A stretch of 17,500 bases of DNA from Chrysomallon squamiferum (GCA_012295275.1 CM022669.1:9487489-9504988); one strand, 5' to 3'; shown: positions 1 to 8,026, counted from the stretch's first letter. Notes: generated from the letters alone by a model not told the origin. Program-made: numbers and translations.

Positions 1-430
1 TAATGTATTGACGAAACTATTTACAGATCAAAGGAGAGATTGCTTTGTCAACGTGACCGAACAGTTGTTCTTTCTGTTATTATTATTATTATTTCCATTT
101 TTTTTTTTTTTATTGGCTTTGAATTTTATTTCTAAAGCAATCGTTTCTAGTTCTTTTTTTTTTTTTTCTTTTTTATTTATTTCTAATTTTTGTATTATGT
201 TGCAGGTACAAAAGATGTAAGAATTTTTTTTTTTAGAAAAAAAAAAACAGAAATGGTAAAAGAAAGAAATAAAAGTTAGAGTTTTCTATTTATTTATTTA
301 TTTTTATTTATTTGTTTGCTTGTATGTTTGTTTGTTTTTCTGTATTTTTTTGTTTGTTTGTTTCTTAAAAACTGGAAACTAAATAAGTATTTTCTGGCTG
401 TTATTTATTATTAGCATCATTATTATCAGT

Positions 431-467
<37 letters not shown>

Positions 468-550
468 CTAACATATGTGCCTTTATGCGTATGTATTCGT
501 TAGATTGCTATAAAACGTACAGACATATGTATACAATTCTCACTGTTCCT
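1..550. repeat. T-rich simple sequence, TTTA/TTTG repeats and (TA)n
   Basis: This stretch has no convincing gene apart from the splice-like sites listed separately. It holds T runs interrupted by TTA repeats (about 78-176), TTTA/TTTG tetranucleotide repeats (about 284-365) and a (TA)n tract at about 437-465. Short ORFs across it encode only runs of L/F/S or Y/I, as expected for translated simple repeats. Confidence 0.8.
206..216 (+). other. Possible 11-nt microexon between splice-like sites
   Basis: A long pyrimidine-rich tract (about 150-200) ends in TTGCAG at 200-205, a good 3' splice site. Eleven bases later, GTAAGA at 217-222 is a good 5' splice site. The 11-base segment between them could be a microexon. 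It could equally be chance in T-rich DNA, since no flanking exon with a matching phase is visible. Confidence 0.15.
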
Positions 551-571
551 TTTTTTTCATTTCTTTTTCAG

Positions 572-648
572 GTCAGAACAGACATAAAAAGAAGTTCAAA
601 AATTCTCAAAATAAGGTAGAGAAATGCTTAAAGAACCCACATATTTAA
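572..648 (+). CDS. Candidate terminal exon of an upstream gene, or a 5' UTR exon
   Basis: A strong pyrimidine tract (541-569) ends in CAG at 569-571, a near-ideal 3' splice site. If the upstream exon supplies one base (phase 1), the following frame stays open for about 25 codons to TAA at 646-648. The predicted tail is very basic, including RHKKKFKNSQNKVEKCLK. No AATAAA follows closely, which weakens the terminal-exon reading. Alternatively AAG|GTAGAG at 613-621 is a donor, so that 572-615 would be a small, perhaps untranslated, exon of the gene beginning at 994. No family is recognised. Confidence 0.25.
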
Positions 649-915
649 AAAAATTGTTAATGGGCGCCTGTCGTGTACTTGTTCAGATTAATGGCGTCCC
701 ACGTGAATTATTCAACCTATGGATTGTCCTTCATTGAGCAGAGAAAAAAAAAAACACACAGCAGAGTCTGAATAGTTAATTTCACCACCTATCGGTCTGT
801 ACAGGGGCGGAGCAAGTTCTCCCGTTCTTGGAAGTAACGTTTCGCTCGTAATCAGACCACCTCCAGAGAGCGCTGGGGGGATCACGTGTTCGACGTAGCC
901 GTCGTTGTTGTAGTC

Positions 916-987
916 ATGTGGCGCGACGTCGTCGGCAATATGACATGGAACGTACGTGTGATGCTGTTGTTGTTGTTGTTGTTGTGA
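916..987 (+). other. Upstream ORF in frame with the secreted-peptide start
   Basis: ATG at 916 opens 23 codons ending in TGA at 985-987. Its last residues are a leucine run encoded by a TTG repeat (about 964-984). It lies in the same frame as the ATG at 994, separated only by the TGA and two codons. If it is in the 5' leader it would be a uORF that could reduce or reroute initiation. The leucine run makes the peptide end resemble a hydrophobic signal core. Transcription of this part is not shown. Confidence 0.3.
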
Positions 988-993
988 CAGAAA

Positions 994-1467
994 ATGGATG
1001 AAATTCGTTTTATGTCGCTGACGTCGACCTTGTATCTTATCATATTTCTTGTAACACAAGGTAAGTTTATATTTTTATTAAGTTTTAATCTATTTTTGTT
1101 TTGACTGTTCTTAGTTCTTTTAATAGTCTTTCTTTCTTTCTTTCTTTCTTTCTCTTATTTTAATATGTCCTTCTCTCTTTTCTGTTTTTCTTTCATTTCT
1201 TTCTTCTATTCCTTCTTAATATTTTTTTTTCTGTCTATTCTTCACTCTCTTTTCCTTATCTGTGATGTAGTTGATGATGTATGCAGTGATATATATAGTT
1301 GATGCTCTCTTGTTTATGTCTAAACATTTTCCTTCATTTAAAATAATACTCCGTGATTATTACAGACCGCTAGAAAAAAAAAAAAAAAAAAAAAAAAAAA
1401 GGAAAAAAAAAAAGAAAAAACAAAGAAAAGAAAATAATTAATCATGCAAGATGGTTGAGAAAAACTG

Positions 1468-1500
<33 letters not shown>

Positions 1501-2196
1501 TTTGCTCATCTTATGATACCTTAAGAATATTTCATTAACCATAAATTTCTTTTTTCCAGCCTAGATTTATGTAATAATTTTTTCTTGTTCTATTTTTTAT
1601 CCCTAGATGTCGTTCTAAACACAGCGTACAAATCAGAATAACAAACGTAATAATGTGTTCCTTGTTGGAGTAAATATAACAAATACACACACACACAGAC
1701 ACACATGCATACACGCACATAGACACACACACACACACAGACCTACACATTTCCAGACAGGTATGCAAGGGTATGAATGCATATACATAAGTACACGTCC
1801 ACATATAAACTGTCAACACTGGACAATATCATGGTGTCGTTCGGGGACACCCTCCGAAAAAAAACCCCAAAACAACAAGAAACAACTACAACAAAAAAAA
1901 CAAAACAATAACAGCAATACAAAACAGCAGAATGATTTTTTTCTTGCTTTTGCAAAGTCGAAATACTTGAATTTGTTTTGCGTGGAGCAGAATATAAATT
2001 TGTATCGGAGTGTACAATCACGGAGTGTGTGTGCGGTTATCGGTTATTGGAGTCGGTGAGCTATTTCTCGTTTCAACCGGTGCTCCGCAGCTGCTGTAAC
2101 AAATGTCGTGGTATGTATTATCCTGTTTATGTGAGTGTGTTTATAAGAAGATTTCTTGTTGAAGGAGTAAGCAGTGATCCTTACCCACATATGTGA
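994..2196 (+). CDS. Two-exon gene for a small secreted cysteine-rich protein
   Basis: The spliced model is exon 1 at 994-1060 plus exon 2 at 1958-2196, predicting 101 residues. Exon 1 starts at an ATG in good context (AAA before, G after), with an in-frame stop at 985 just upstream. It encodes a 22-residue signal-like segment with hydrophobic core LYLIIFLV and ends in AAG|GTAAGT (phase 1). Exon 2 follows a T-rich tract and AAAG at 1954-1957, and its open frame enters in the matching phase 1. It carries six cysteines at residues 41, 46, 48, 68, 69 and 72 (C-x4-C-x-C-x19-CC-x2-C), then a Y/V/F-rich tail with a dibasic RR at 86-87, and stops at 2194-2196. AATAAA lies 38 bp downstream. The cysteine order C-C-C-CC-C partly resembles VWC-like ends and some disulfide-rich peptide frameworks, but no family is recognised. 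It could be a hormone-like factor, defence peptide or venom-type peptide. The acceptor (AAG rather than CAG) is the weakest point. A GTATGT at 2111 could be an alternative donor. Confidence 0.5.
1375..1738. repeat. Poly-A tracts and (CA)n inside the predicted intron
   Basis: The proposed intron 1061-1957 contains a (CTTT)n tract (about 1129-1152), two A-rich tracts (about 1374-1420 and 1471-1498) and a (CA)-rich microsatellite (about 1686-1738). ORFs crossing the CA tract encode only HTHT or CV runs. Confidence 0.85.
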
Positions 2197-2233
2197 CGTC
2201 ATAGAATGTTAAGTAAATTGTGACGTATTGTTA

Positions 2234-2239
2234 AATAAA
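2234..2239 (+). terminator. AATAAA polyadenylation signal of the cysteine-rich gene
   Basis: A canonical AATAAA lies 38 bp after the stop codon at 2194-2196. It is followed within about 10-45 bp by a T- and GT-rich stretch (2243-2280) suited to a downstream cleavage element. It supports reading 1958-2196 as a terminal exon. Confidence 0.5.
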
Positions 2240-2400
2240 CCAGTTCCTTCCTTCTTTCCTGTCTTGCATGTTTCTGTTGACAGTCAGGTTGAACAGTGGT
2301 TAGAGTCGTGTCTGAAACACATTTAGTCGTTAGATCAGTCGTGTTAATTACACAAGCTTCAGTATTTCCAGTTCTAACAGTGATCTCTTCAAATCTGTCG

Positions 2401-2690
2401 GGTGTGTGCTTGTGTTTACGTGTATGTAAGTGTGTGTGTGTTGTGTGTTTTGGTGTGTATGGTGTATTTGGGTGTGTGTATGTATTTTTTTGTGTATATA
2501 TGTGTGTGTTTTTTGTATGTATGTGTGTTTGTATGTGTGACTGTGTGCTCATGTATTAGTACATGTGTGTATGTGTTTATGTATGTATATGTATGCATGT
2601 GTGTGTCTGTATGTCTGTATCTTTGTATATATGTTTTGCATATGTGTAACGTATATTTACGTTTGTGTTTGTGGGTCCATGTATATTATT
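2401..2690. repeat. Degenerate (TG)n/TGTA repeat
   Basis: An imperfect TG/TGTA/TGTT microsatellite. Overlapping ORFs on both strands translate to CV-rich or HT-rich runs and are not genes. Confidence 0.9.
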
Positions 2691-2699
2691 GTTATTAAT

Positions 2700-3119
2700 A
2701 ATCGATTATCCTTTGAAAAATAACACAATTCCCCTTACACATCGAAGCTTAACGAAGCATCAGATATTCTTTTTAATGTTGTGATACTGGTATGTTTTAA
2801 CTGTCAATAATATTAATCATACATCATCTTTTTTTTTTAATATACAATTTTCCTATTTGTCTCTGCTGGGCTGTAGTTAATTATTCATTCATTCATTCAC
2901 TTTATTCACCGAATCATTCAGTTGTTTACTTAGTAAACTGGGTTAAAGCTGATTCGTCATGGGACCCGTTTTGACTGCTATGGCTTTTCTGGGACAGTGA
3001 ACCATTATGGTGATGACGTCAATAACGCTCTGACGTCATCGCCTTAACAAAATGTCAGCACCGGAGGAATGACGTTTAGATTGTTTTTACTTTTCTTGCT
3101 AAAGTTTTCATTGAGGTAT
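2700..3119. other. Unique AT-rich intergenic DNA with an ATTC tract
   Basis: No coding exon is recognisable. An (ATTC)n tract lies at about 2883-2900. The part from 2940 to 3090 is less AT-rich and holds the paired CRE sites described separately. Confidence 0.6.
3009..3043 (+). promoter_or_regulatory. Paired CRE-like sites in an inverted repeat
   Basis: Two perfect TGACGTCA octamers lie at 3014-3021 and 3031-3038. They sit in an inverted repeat: GATGACGTCA (3012-3021) is the exact reverse complement of TGACGTCATC (3031-3040). The arms extend to 13 bp with one G-T wobble, around a 9-base loop. TGACGTCA is the known binding site of CREB/ATF bZIP factors. A further octamer occurs at 2194-2201. 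No coding start is seen just downstream, so this may be an enhancer, a remote promoter or a structured RNA segment. Confidence 0.4.
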
Positions 3120-3140
3120 GATATTATTATTATTATTATT

Positions 3141-3195
<55 letters not shown>

Positions 3196-3307
3196 TAGTA
3201 GTTAGTAGTAGTAGTAATTATAGTAGTTAGTAGTCTTGACATAACGAAATTTCGGAATGATAATTTGTTGTTATTATGATAACGGTTACTACTGTTGTTG
3301 CTGCTGG

Positions 3308-3365
<58 letters not shown>

Positions 3366-3366
3366 G
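3120..3366. repeat. Inverted trinucleotide arrays (TAG)n ... (CTA)n
   Basis: After a short (TTA)n, a (TAG)n array occupies about 3143-3232 with small interruptions. A (CTA)n array follows at about 3308-3365. The two are reverse complements separated by roughly 75-115 bp of unique sequence, so they form a potential long hairpin. ORFs here translate to YYYY or TTTT runs. Confidence 0.85.
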
Positions 3367-3491
3367 TATTGCTACTAATATTGCTAGCAGTAGTAATAGT
3401 AGTAGTAGTAAAACACCAATTTTACAGTTCTATTATTATTATTACTGCAATCAAAACCATTACCACTAATAACATTCTATTTCTATTTCTG

Positions 3492-3669
3492 CTGCTACCA
3501 CTACTGCTACTTTTGCTACTACTAGATAGCACTGTCACTACTATTACTACCTCAATCATTATCAATACTACCATTCCTCCCTGCTACCACTACTGCTACT
3601 ATTGCTACTACTAGATAGCACTATCACTACTATTACTACCTCAATCATTATCAATACTACCATTCCTCT
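3492..3669 (+). repeat. 89-bp tandem duplication
   Basis: Segments 3492-3580 and 3581-3669 are near-identical and directly adjacent. They differ at only a few positions, for example TTTTGC versus CTATTGC context and GTCAC versus ATCAC. The unit is itself a degenerate CTA-type sequence. No gene is implied. Confidence 0.85.
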
Positions 3670-3859
3670 TCCCCTCACATCTCATCCTACTACTATCACT
3701 AGTATCACCAACATTACTGCTCCTACTTCTACGTTTGCCACTTCAACTACCCAACATTACAGCAGCTGTGTGTTGACAGTAGTTGTTTATTTTGTCTTAC
3801 AAAACGCTTCAGCTTGTTCTTATCCGTAATTTGTTCTGGCAGATGCCAAATGGACATCC

Positions 3860-4440
3860 TTGTGTTATTCGAAGGAAAAGAGAGAGAGAGAGAAGAGAGA
3901 GAGAAAAAAAAAAAAATGAAAAGAAAAAATAAAACAGGCATGGTAAATTTGGTCTCGTATGAGTTCTTTGCCAATAAAACACAAAAAAAACTAATAGTCT
4001 GAGGTTCTTCCCTTTGACACTAAGAGATCAGATGCAAAACACGGGGTATCTTGTAACGTTTACCGACGTTTGTAGTCGTCGTTTTTATTTGAATACCGCC
4101 GTTATTTACAACATTCTGCACGCACCTACATTACGAAGGAAGAGCCTAAAGAAACAACGTTTACGGCGTTGAGGAGGGGGTGGAGAATGTCGGACGGCCG
4201 TGAACTCAGGAAAATGTGTACTTAACAGTCACAGTCGATAACATTGTTTGTTAACAGCATGCACGCCTGTTGTAAGCACGTGTAAACGGCGTAATGAACT
4301 CATATTGGTTACTTTTTAGAATCAGTTTGCATGTACTGCACCAGTGCGTTTTCTTTAGATACACGATGTATAGCTAGTTAAGAAGAGGGGAGGGAGACAG
4401 TAGTTTAGATTTGACAGAGAGACAGACAGATAGACGAAAA
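3860..4440. other. Unique DNA without a recognisable gene
   Basis: After a short GA/A-rich tract (about 3875-3916) the sequence is unique. Between 4050 and 4300 it is richer in CpG, with recurring CGTTTAC/ACGGCG motifs. No exon with both splice sites and a credible reading frame was found. Confidence 0.55.
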
Positions 4441-4469
4441 AGCAGACAGACAGCTAGAGAGATACATAT

Positions 4470-4608
4470 ACAGTAGTAGTTGTAACAGTAGTAATAGTAG
4501 TAGTTGTAGTAGTAATAGCAGCCGTAGTAGTACTAATATAACAAAAAGAACAGCAGCAACAACAACAACAACAACAACAAAAAAAAATACAACAACTACA
4601 ACAACAGC
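4470..4608. repeat. TAG and ACA/CAG trinucleotide repeats
   Basis: Imperfect (TAG)n (about 4473-4535) is followed by (AAC)n with CAG interruptions and an A run (about 4550-4608). ORFs here are low-complexity. Confidence 0.8.
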
Positions 4609-5400
4609 AGTGTTTGTGTGTTATCTGATTAACAACACGACTAACCACTTCGTGGTGTAACAGTTACGTACTTGTCAGACGATGTTAACTTCGTTATCAT
4701 TTTCCTAACTCGATTTCACTTTAAAATTTAATATACATCGATCTGTGATGCTGTGGTTGCTGTTTCTTGTCAGTGTTGTAATGAACGGTTGTTTTTTTGG
4801 GGGGTTTTGTTCGTGTTTTTTTTTTTGACGACTGTGTCGGTGTACTTTATTTAAAAATAATCGATTGAGTAACGACATAACAAGCAGTTAAACTAGTTCT
4901 GCTTTTCAAGTAGCAGAAATTAAATAAATAGATTTATAGGCATGTTGATTTATCAGTTGGAAACTAGGCACTTTATTTTTTTTTTTTTTTTTTTTTTTTT
5001 TTATTATTTTATTATTATTATTATTTGGGCTTTTATTTTTACTTAACAAAACAAGCTCGTTGGCTATTTTTGGTTACAAATTAATTGAAAAAGAAAATAT
5101 CATCTCTAAATCGATTTTTTTTTTTTTTGTTTTTTTCACTTTTCCAGTTTTTGATTTCTGTTAAAAGTTCCAAAAACAGAGTACGTGAAATTCACGGACA
5201 TTAAACATCCTACGTTGGTCTGTCTCTCTGTCTCTCTCTCTCCCACTCCTTTTTAGCCTCTATATCTGTGTCTGTCTGTCTCTCCCTCCCTCTATATCTC
5301 TCCCTTTCTCTGTGTCTGTCTGTCTGTCTGTGAGCTTATCTCTGTCTTTAATACTATAATAACAATGATTAATTTTTGCATATACTACTAACAGCAAACA
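4609..5400. other. AT-rich intergenic DNA with a poly-T tract and TC/TG repeats
   Basis: No gene is seen. A T run of about 27 lies at 4976-5002, followed by (ATT)n. TCTC/TGTC repeats fill about 5218-5332. A TACTAAC at 5386-5392 matches a branch-point consensus upstream of the Kazal gene. Confidence 0.6.
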
Positions 5401-5416
5401 CAACTTGAGTAAAAGA

Positions 5417-5476
5417 AGCAGACGACAGATTTTTGTATTGCAGCAGACGACAGATTTTTGTATTGCAGCAGACGAC
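5417..5476 (+). repeat. 25-bp tandem repeat carrying duplicated 3' splice sites
   Basis: A 25-bp unit occurs at 5417-5441 and 5442-5466, with a third partial copy at 5467-5476. Each full unit contains TTTTTGTATTGCAG across its end, so two identical acceptor-like sites (AG at 5442-5443 and 5467-5468) lie 25 bp apart. They sit 41-66 bp upstream of the ATG of the Kazal gene, where a 5' UTR exon could begin. Confidence 0.6.
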
Positions 5477-5509
5477 TACAAAGCACGTGCTGCTTTTTTT
5501 TTTTCAAAC

Positions 5510-5705
5510 ATGAAGACACTTCTGGTACTGGTTGTTCTTTTCGTCTGTGGGGGCGGACCCGCCCGAGGCTATGTGCGGTTGTGCGAAGAAGGTGGCCGAG
5601 GTTTGTGGCTCTGACGGTCACACGTACTCGAACTCTTGTGAAGCGGAATGTCTGGGACTCAGAGAATATTTCATTGGTCCCTGCGAAGGCTACTTGCCAG
5701 CTTGA
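5510..5705 (+). pseudogene. Kazal-type serine protease inhibitor, frame broken after the signal peptide
   Basis: Kazal domains are small secreted disulfide-rich folds that block serine proteases with a canonical loop. The ATG at 5510 begins a classic signal peptide (MKTLLVLVVLFVCGG). That frame then runs into unrelated residues and stops at 5612-5614. The Kazal domain lies in another frame, 5571-5705. Cysteine spacing is C-x-C-x7-C-x10-C-x3-C-x10-C, with the hallmark CGSDGHTYSNSC, as in CxC-type invertebrate Kazal domains. By family alignment the P1 residue is Lys (two after the second Cys), suggesting trypsin-like targets. The frames differ by one base between about 5547 and 5570; the G5 run at 5549-5553 is the simplest site. 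The Kazal frame has a stop at 5511-5513, so it has no long upstream extension. Nothing else in the domain is damaged. This is therefore either a young pseudogene or a one-base sequence error in an intact single-domain gene. Confidence 0.8.
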
Positions 5706-5729
5706 AAACTTGTCAGTGAATTCTGAAAT

Positions 5730-5735
5730 AATAAA
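5730..5735 (+). terminator. AATAAA polyadenylation signal of the Kazal gene
   Basis: A canonical AATAAA lies 25 bp after the Kazal-frame stop at 5703-5705. This gives a very short 3' UTR and supports a real or recently functional terminal exon. Confidence 0.55.
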
Positions 5736-5756
5736 TCTGTTGGAAACGTCTCGTTA

Positions 5757-6148
5757 ATGATGATGATGATGATGATAATAATAAAAAAAACAGATATGTT
5801 TGTATGCATTATTACTTTGCATAGATGGGTGTATGTACCTATGTACGTAGTGGTGTGTATATGTTAGTATGGATATATGGATGCATGGATGGATGGATGG
5901 ATGGATGTATGTTTGTATGTATGTATGTATAGATGTATGTATGTATGTATGTATGTATGTATATTTGTATGTATGTATGTATGTTTGTATATATGCATGC
6001 ATGTTTATTTGTATGTTTGTATCTATTTATGTATGTATGTATGTATGTATGCATGCATGTTTGTATATATGTATGTATGTTTGTATATATGTATGTATGT
6101 ATGGATGGATGGATAAATGTATGTGTGTATATATGTATGTACGTGCGA
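5757..6148. repeat. (GAT)n then long GGAT/TGTA tetranucleotide repeats
   Basis: A (GAT)n tract begins at about 5757 and passes into AAT repeats. From about 5871 to 6148, GGAT and TGTA repeats dominate. Many overlapping ORFs on both strands (CMYV or HTYI runs) are artefacts of the repeat. Confidence 0.95.
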
Positions 6149-6270
6149 AATTGATATTTTGTTATGTATGAGAAAAGCATTCATACTTTTTTCAATCAGA
6201 GTCAAGTATCACCTTCGTTTTGGTTCACAGCAGTTAACTAGCTGCACTGACAAGGTGGTTTGAGTTTTAT

Positions 6271-7106
6271 GTTATATACTGGTGAATGTTTGTGTTGTAT
6301 GTTATATACTGGTGAATGTTTGAGTTGTATGTTATATACTGGCGAATGTTTGTGTTTTATGTTATATACTGGTGAATGTTTGTGTTTTATGTTATATACT
6401 GGTGAATGTTTGTGTTTTTTATGTTATATACTGGTGAATGTTTGTGTTTTTTATGTTATATACTGGTGAATGTTTGTGTTTTATGTTATATACTGGTGAA
6501 TGTTTGTGTTTTATGTTTTATACTGGTGAATGTTTGTGTTTTATGTTTTATACTGGTGAATGTTTGTGTTTTATGTTATATACTGGTGAATGTTTGTGTT
6601 TTATGTTATATACTGGTGAATGTTTGTGTTTTATGTTATATACTGGTGAATGTTTGTGTTTTATGTTATTTGGTGAATGTTTTAGTTTATGTTATATACT
6701 GGTGAATGTTTGTGTTTTATGTTATATACTGGTGAATGTTTGTGTTTTATGTTATATACTGGTGAATGTTTGTGTTTTATGTTATATACTGGTGAATGTT
6801 TGTGTTTTATGTTATATACTGGTGAATGTTTGTGTTTTATGTTTTATACTGGTGAATGTTTGTGTTTTATGTTTTATACTGGTGAATGTTTGTGTTTTAT
6901 GTTATATACTGGTGAATGTTTGTGTTTTATGTTATATACTGGTGAATGTTTGTGTTTTATGTTATATACTGGTGAATGTTTGTGTTTTATGTTATATACT
7001 GGTGAACGTTTTAGTTGTATGTTATATACTGGTGAATGTTTGTGTTTTATGTTATATACTGGTGAATGTTTGTGTTTTATGTTATATACTGGTGAATGTT
7101 TGTGTT
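6271..7106 (+). repeat. Minisatellite, 28 copies of an about 30-bp unit
   Basis: Units starting GTTATATACTGG repeat head to tail from 6271. Most are 30 bp. Copies 5 and 6 are 32 bp and copy 14 (6665-6690) is 26 bp. Variant units recur in order: GTTTTATA at 6515 and 6545, and again at 6841 and 6871; TTTTAGTT variants at 6665 and 6991. This gives an 11-unit (326-bp) higher-order period. Because the unit is a multiple of three, two forward frames remain open (decapeptide MLYTGECLCF or CYILVNVCVL). The 32- and 26-bp units shift frame, so selection for a protein is unlikely. Confidence 0.95.
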
Positions 7107-7276
7107 CGTGTATGAACAGTTAAATGAGAAATATAGCTTGATTATTTAAAAACTCCAAGTATTCATTACTAAAAGTACAATTCAACAAGACGTTTATTTG
7201 GCCTAAACAAATAAAAGTGCATCTGTTAAATTAAACACAACAGCAATTAACTTTTATATAGGTTTTCAATTCTTTT

Positions 7277-7308
<32 letters not shown>

Positions 7309-7476
7309 TTTCTCTGTTGTATTTCACGAGAATTTGTTATTCAATACACTCGTCAAAATAATATAATTACGTCAACAAGTTCTAGAAGCCAGGTCGTTTA
7401 TTTAATGTTCAATAAAGACATAAAATAACGCAGAACAAAAAAAACAAAAAAAAAAAATAAATAAAATAAAATAAAA

Positions 7477-7518
<42 letters not shown>

Positions 7519-7740
7519 AAACAGAAAGAAAAAAAAAAAAAAACAAACAGAAGACGAAGAAGAAGAAGAAGAAAATAGTTCTTAACAACGAACGGCTTAT
7601 ACATATTGATTGGATAAGAATAATCAACTGCTATTTGTGTTTCTCTAATTGCTCTACACAACATCACCATTTTTTTTTATTGACACACTGGGACTTCTCC
7701 GCTGATAAAGAAATCCAATATTAGCATACTAAGAATTTAT
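7107..7740. other. AT-rich DNA with poly-T, poly-A, AAT and AAG tracts
   Basis: No gene is seen. Poly-T with single C interruptions lies at about 7272-7312. A-rich tracts with (AAT)n and (AAG)n occupy about 7437-7573. The low-complexity minus-strand ORF across the A-rich tract is an artefact. Confidence 0.7.
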
Positions 7741-8015
7741 TTAGCCTCCCTGGACGAGGCCCACTGGTTTTCGTAAACGAAACACTCCATAAACAAGGGC
7801 ACCGCTGAGACCGGTGGACGGATTTGGCGGGAGGGATCGAGATTGCTCTGTGAGACGCGAGTCACGAGGCAATCAAGGGAAACAAGAGTTGTAAGTGCTC
7901 TCCTGGCACCTCGCTCCTGCAAGCAGACGTGCGGGTCACGTGACCAGGCTGCAAGGGCGCAACGCTTAGACAGACCGTACAGCAGGAATGGTGTGTGGGG
8001 GGGGACCACGAGAGA
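7741..8015. promoter_or_regulatory. GC/CpG-richer island with a GTCACGTGAC palindrome
   Basis: This block is clearly richer in G+C and CpG than its flanks, which are poly-A upstream and TTA/TTG repeats downstream. At 7934-7945 it holds the perfect 12-bp palindrome GGTCACGTGACC. The core GTCACGTGAC matches the E-box of USF/MITF/TFE-type bHLH factors (CLEAR-like). A GTAAGT donor occurs at 7891-7896 on the + strand. ORFs on both strands cover it (about 7737-8009 minus; 7843 onward plus) but lack an ATG start and any recognised domain. A first exon with its promoter is the likeliest reading; a coding exon is possible. Confidence 0.35.
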
Positions 8016-8026
8016 GTCTCTTTGTT

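Noticed and set aside
712-1059. 115-codon minus-strand ORF with a glutamine run
   Set aside because: It has no ATG at its start (TTG), no splice acceptor on its upstream side and no recognised domain. The Q run is the complement of the TTG repeat in the leader of the + strand gene.
2284-2385. tRNA-like segment (AACAGTGGTTAGAGT resembles an A box)
   Set aside because: No proper B box at the right distance and no cloverleaf could be drawn; a SINE head is possible but not supported.
2199-2559. ORFs on both strands over the TG repeat near 2400-2560
   Set aside because: They are mostly HT/YT or CV runs from the microsatellite. The non-repeat part has no domain and no promoter or splice evidence.
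6260-7123. Long ORFs (up to 225 codons) across the minisatellite
   Set aside because: They are the 30-bp repeat read in open frames. Unit lengths of 32 and 26 bp break the frame, and there is no signal peptide or unique flanking coding sequence.
7737-8009. 90-codon minus-strand ORF in the GC-rich island
   Set aside because: Starts at GTG, has no recognised motif, and an AATAAA overlaps its stop. Treated as a non-coding island instead.
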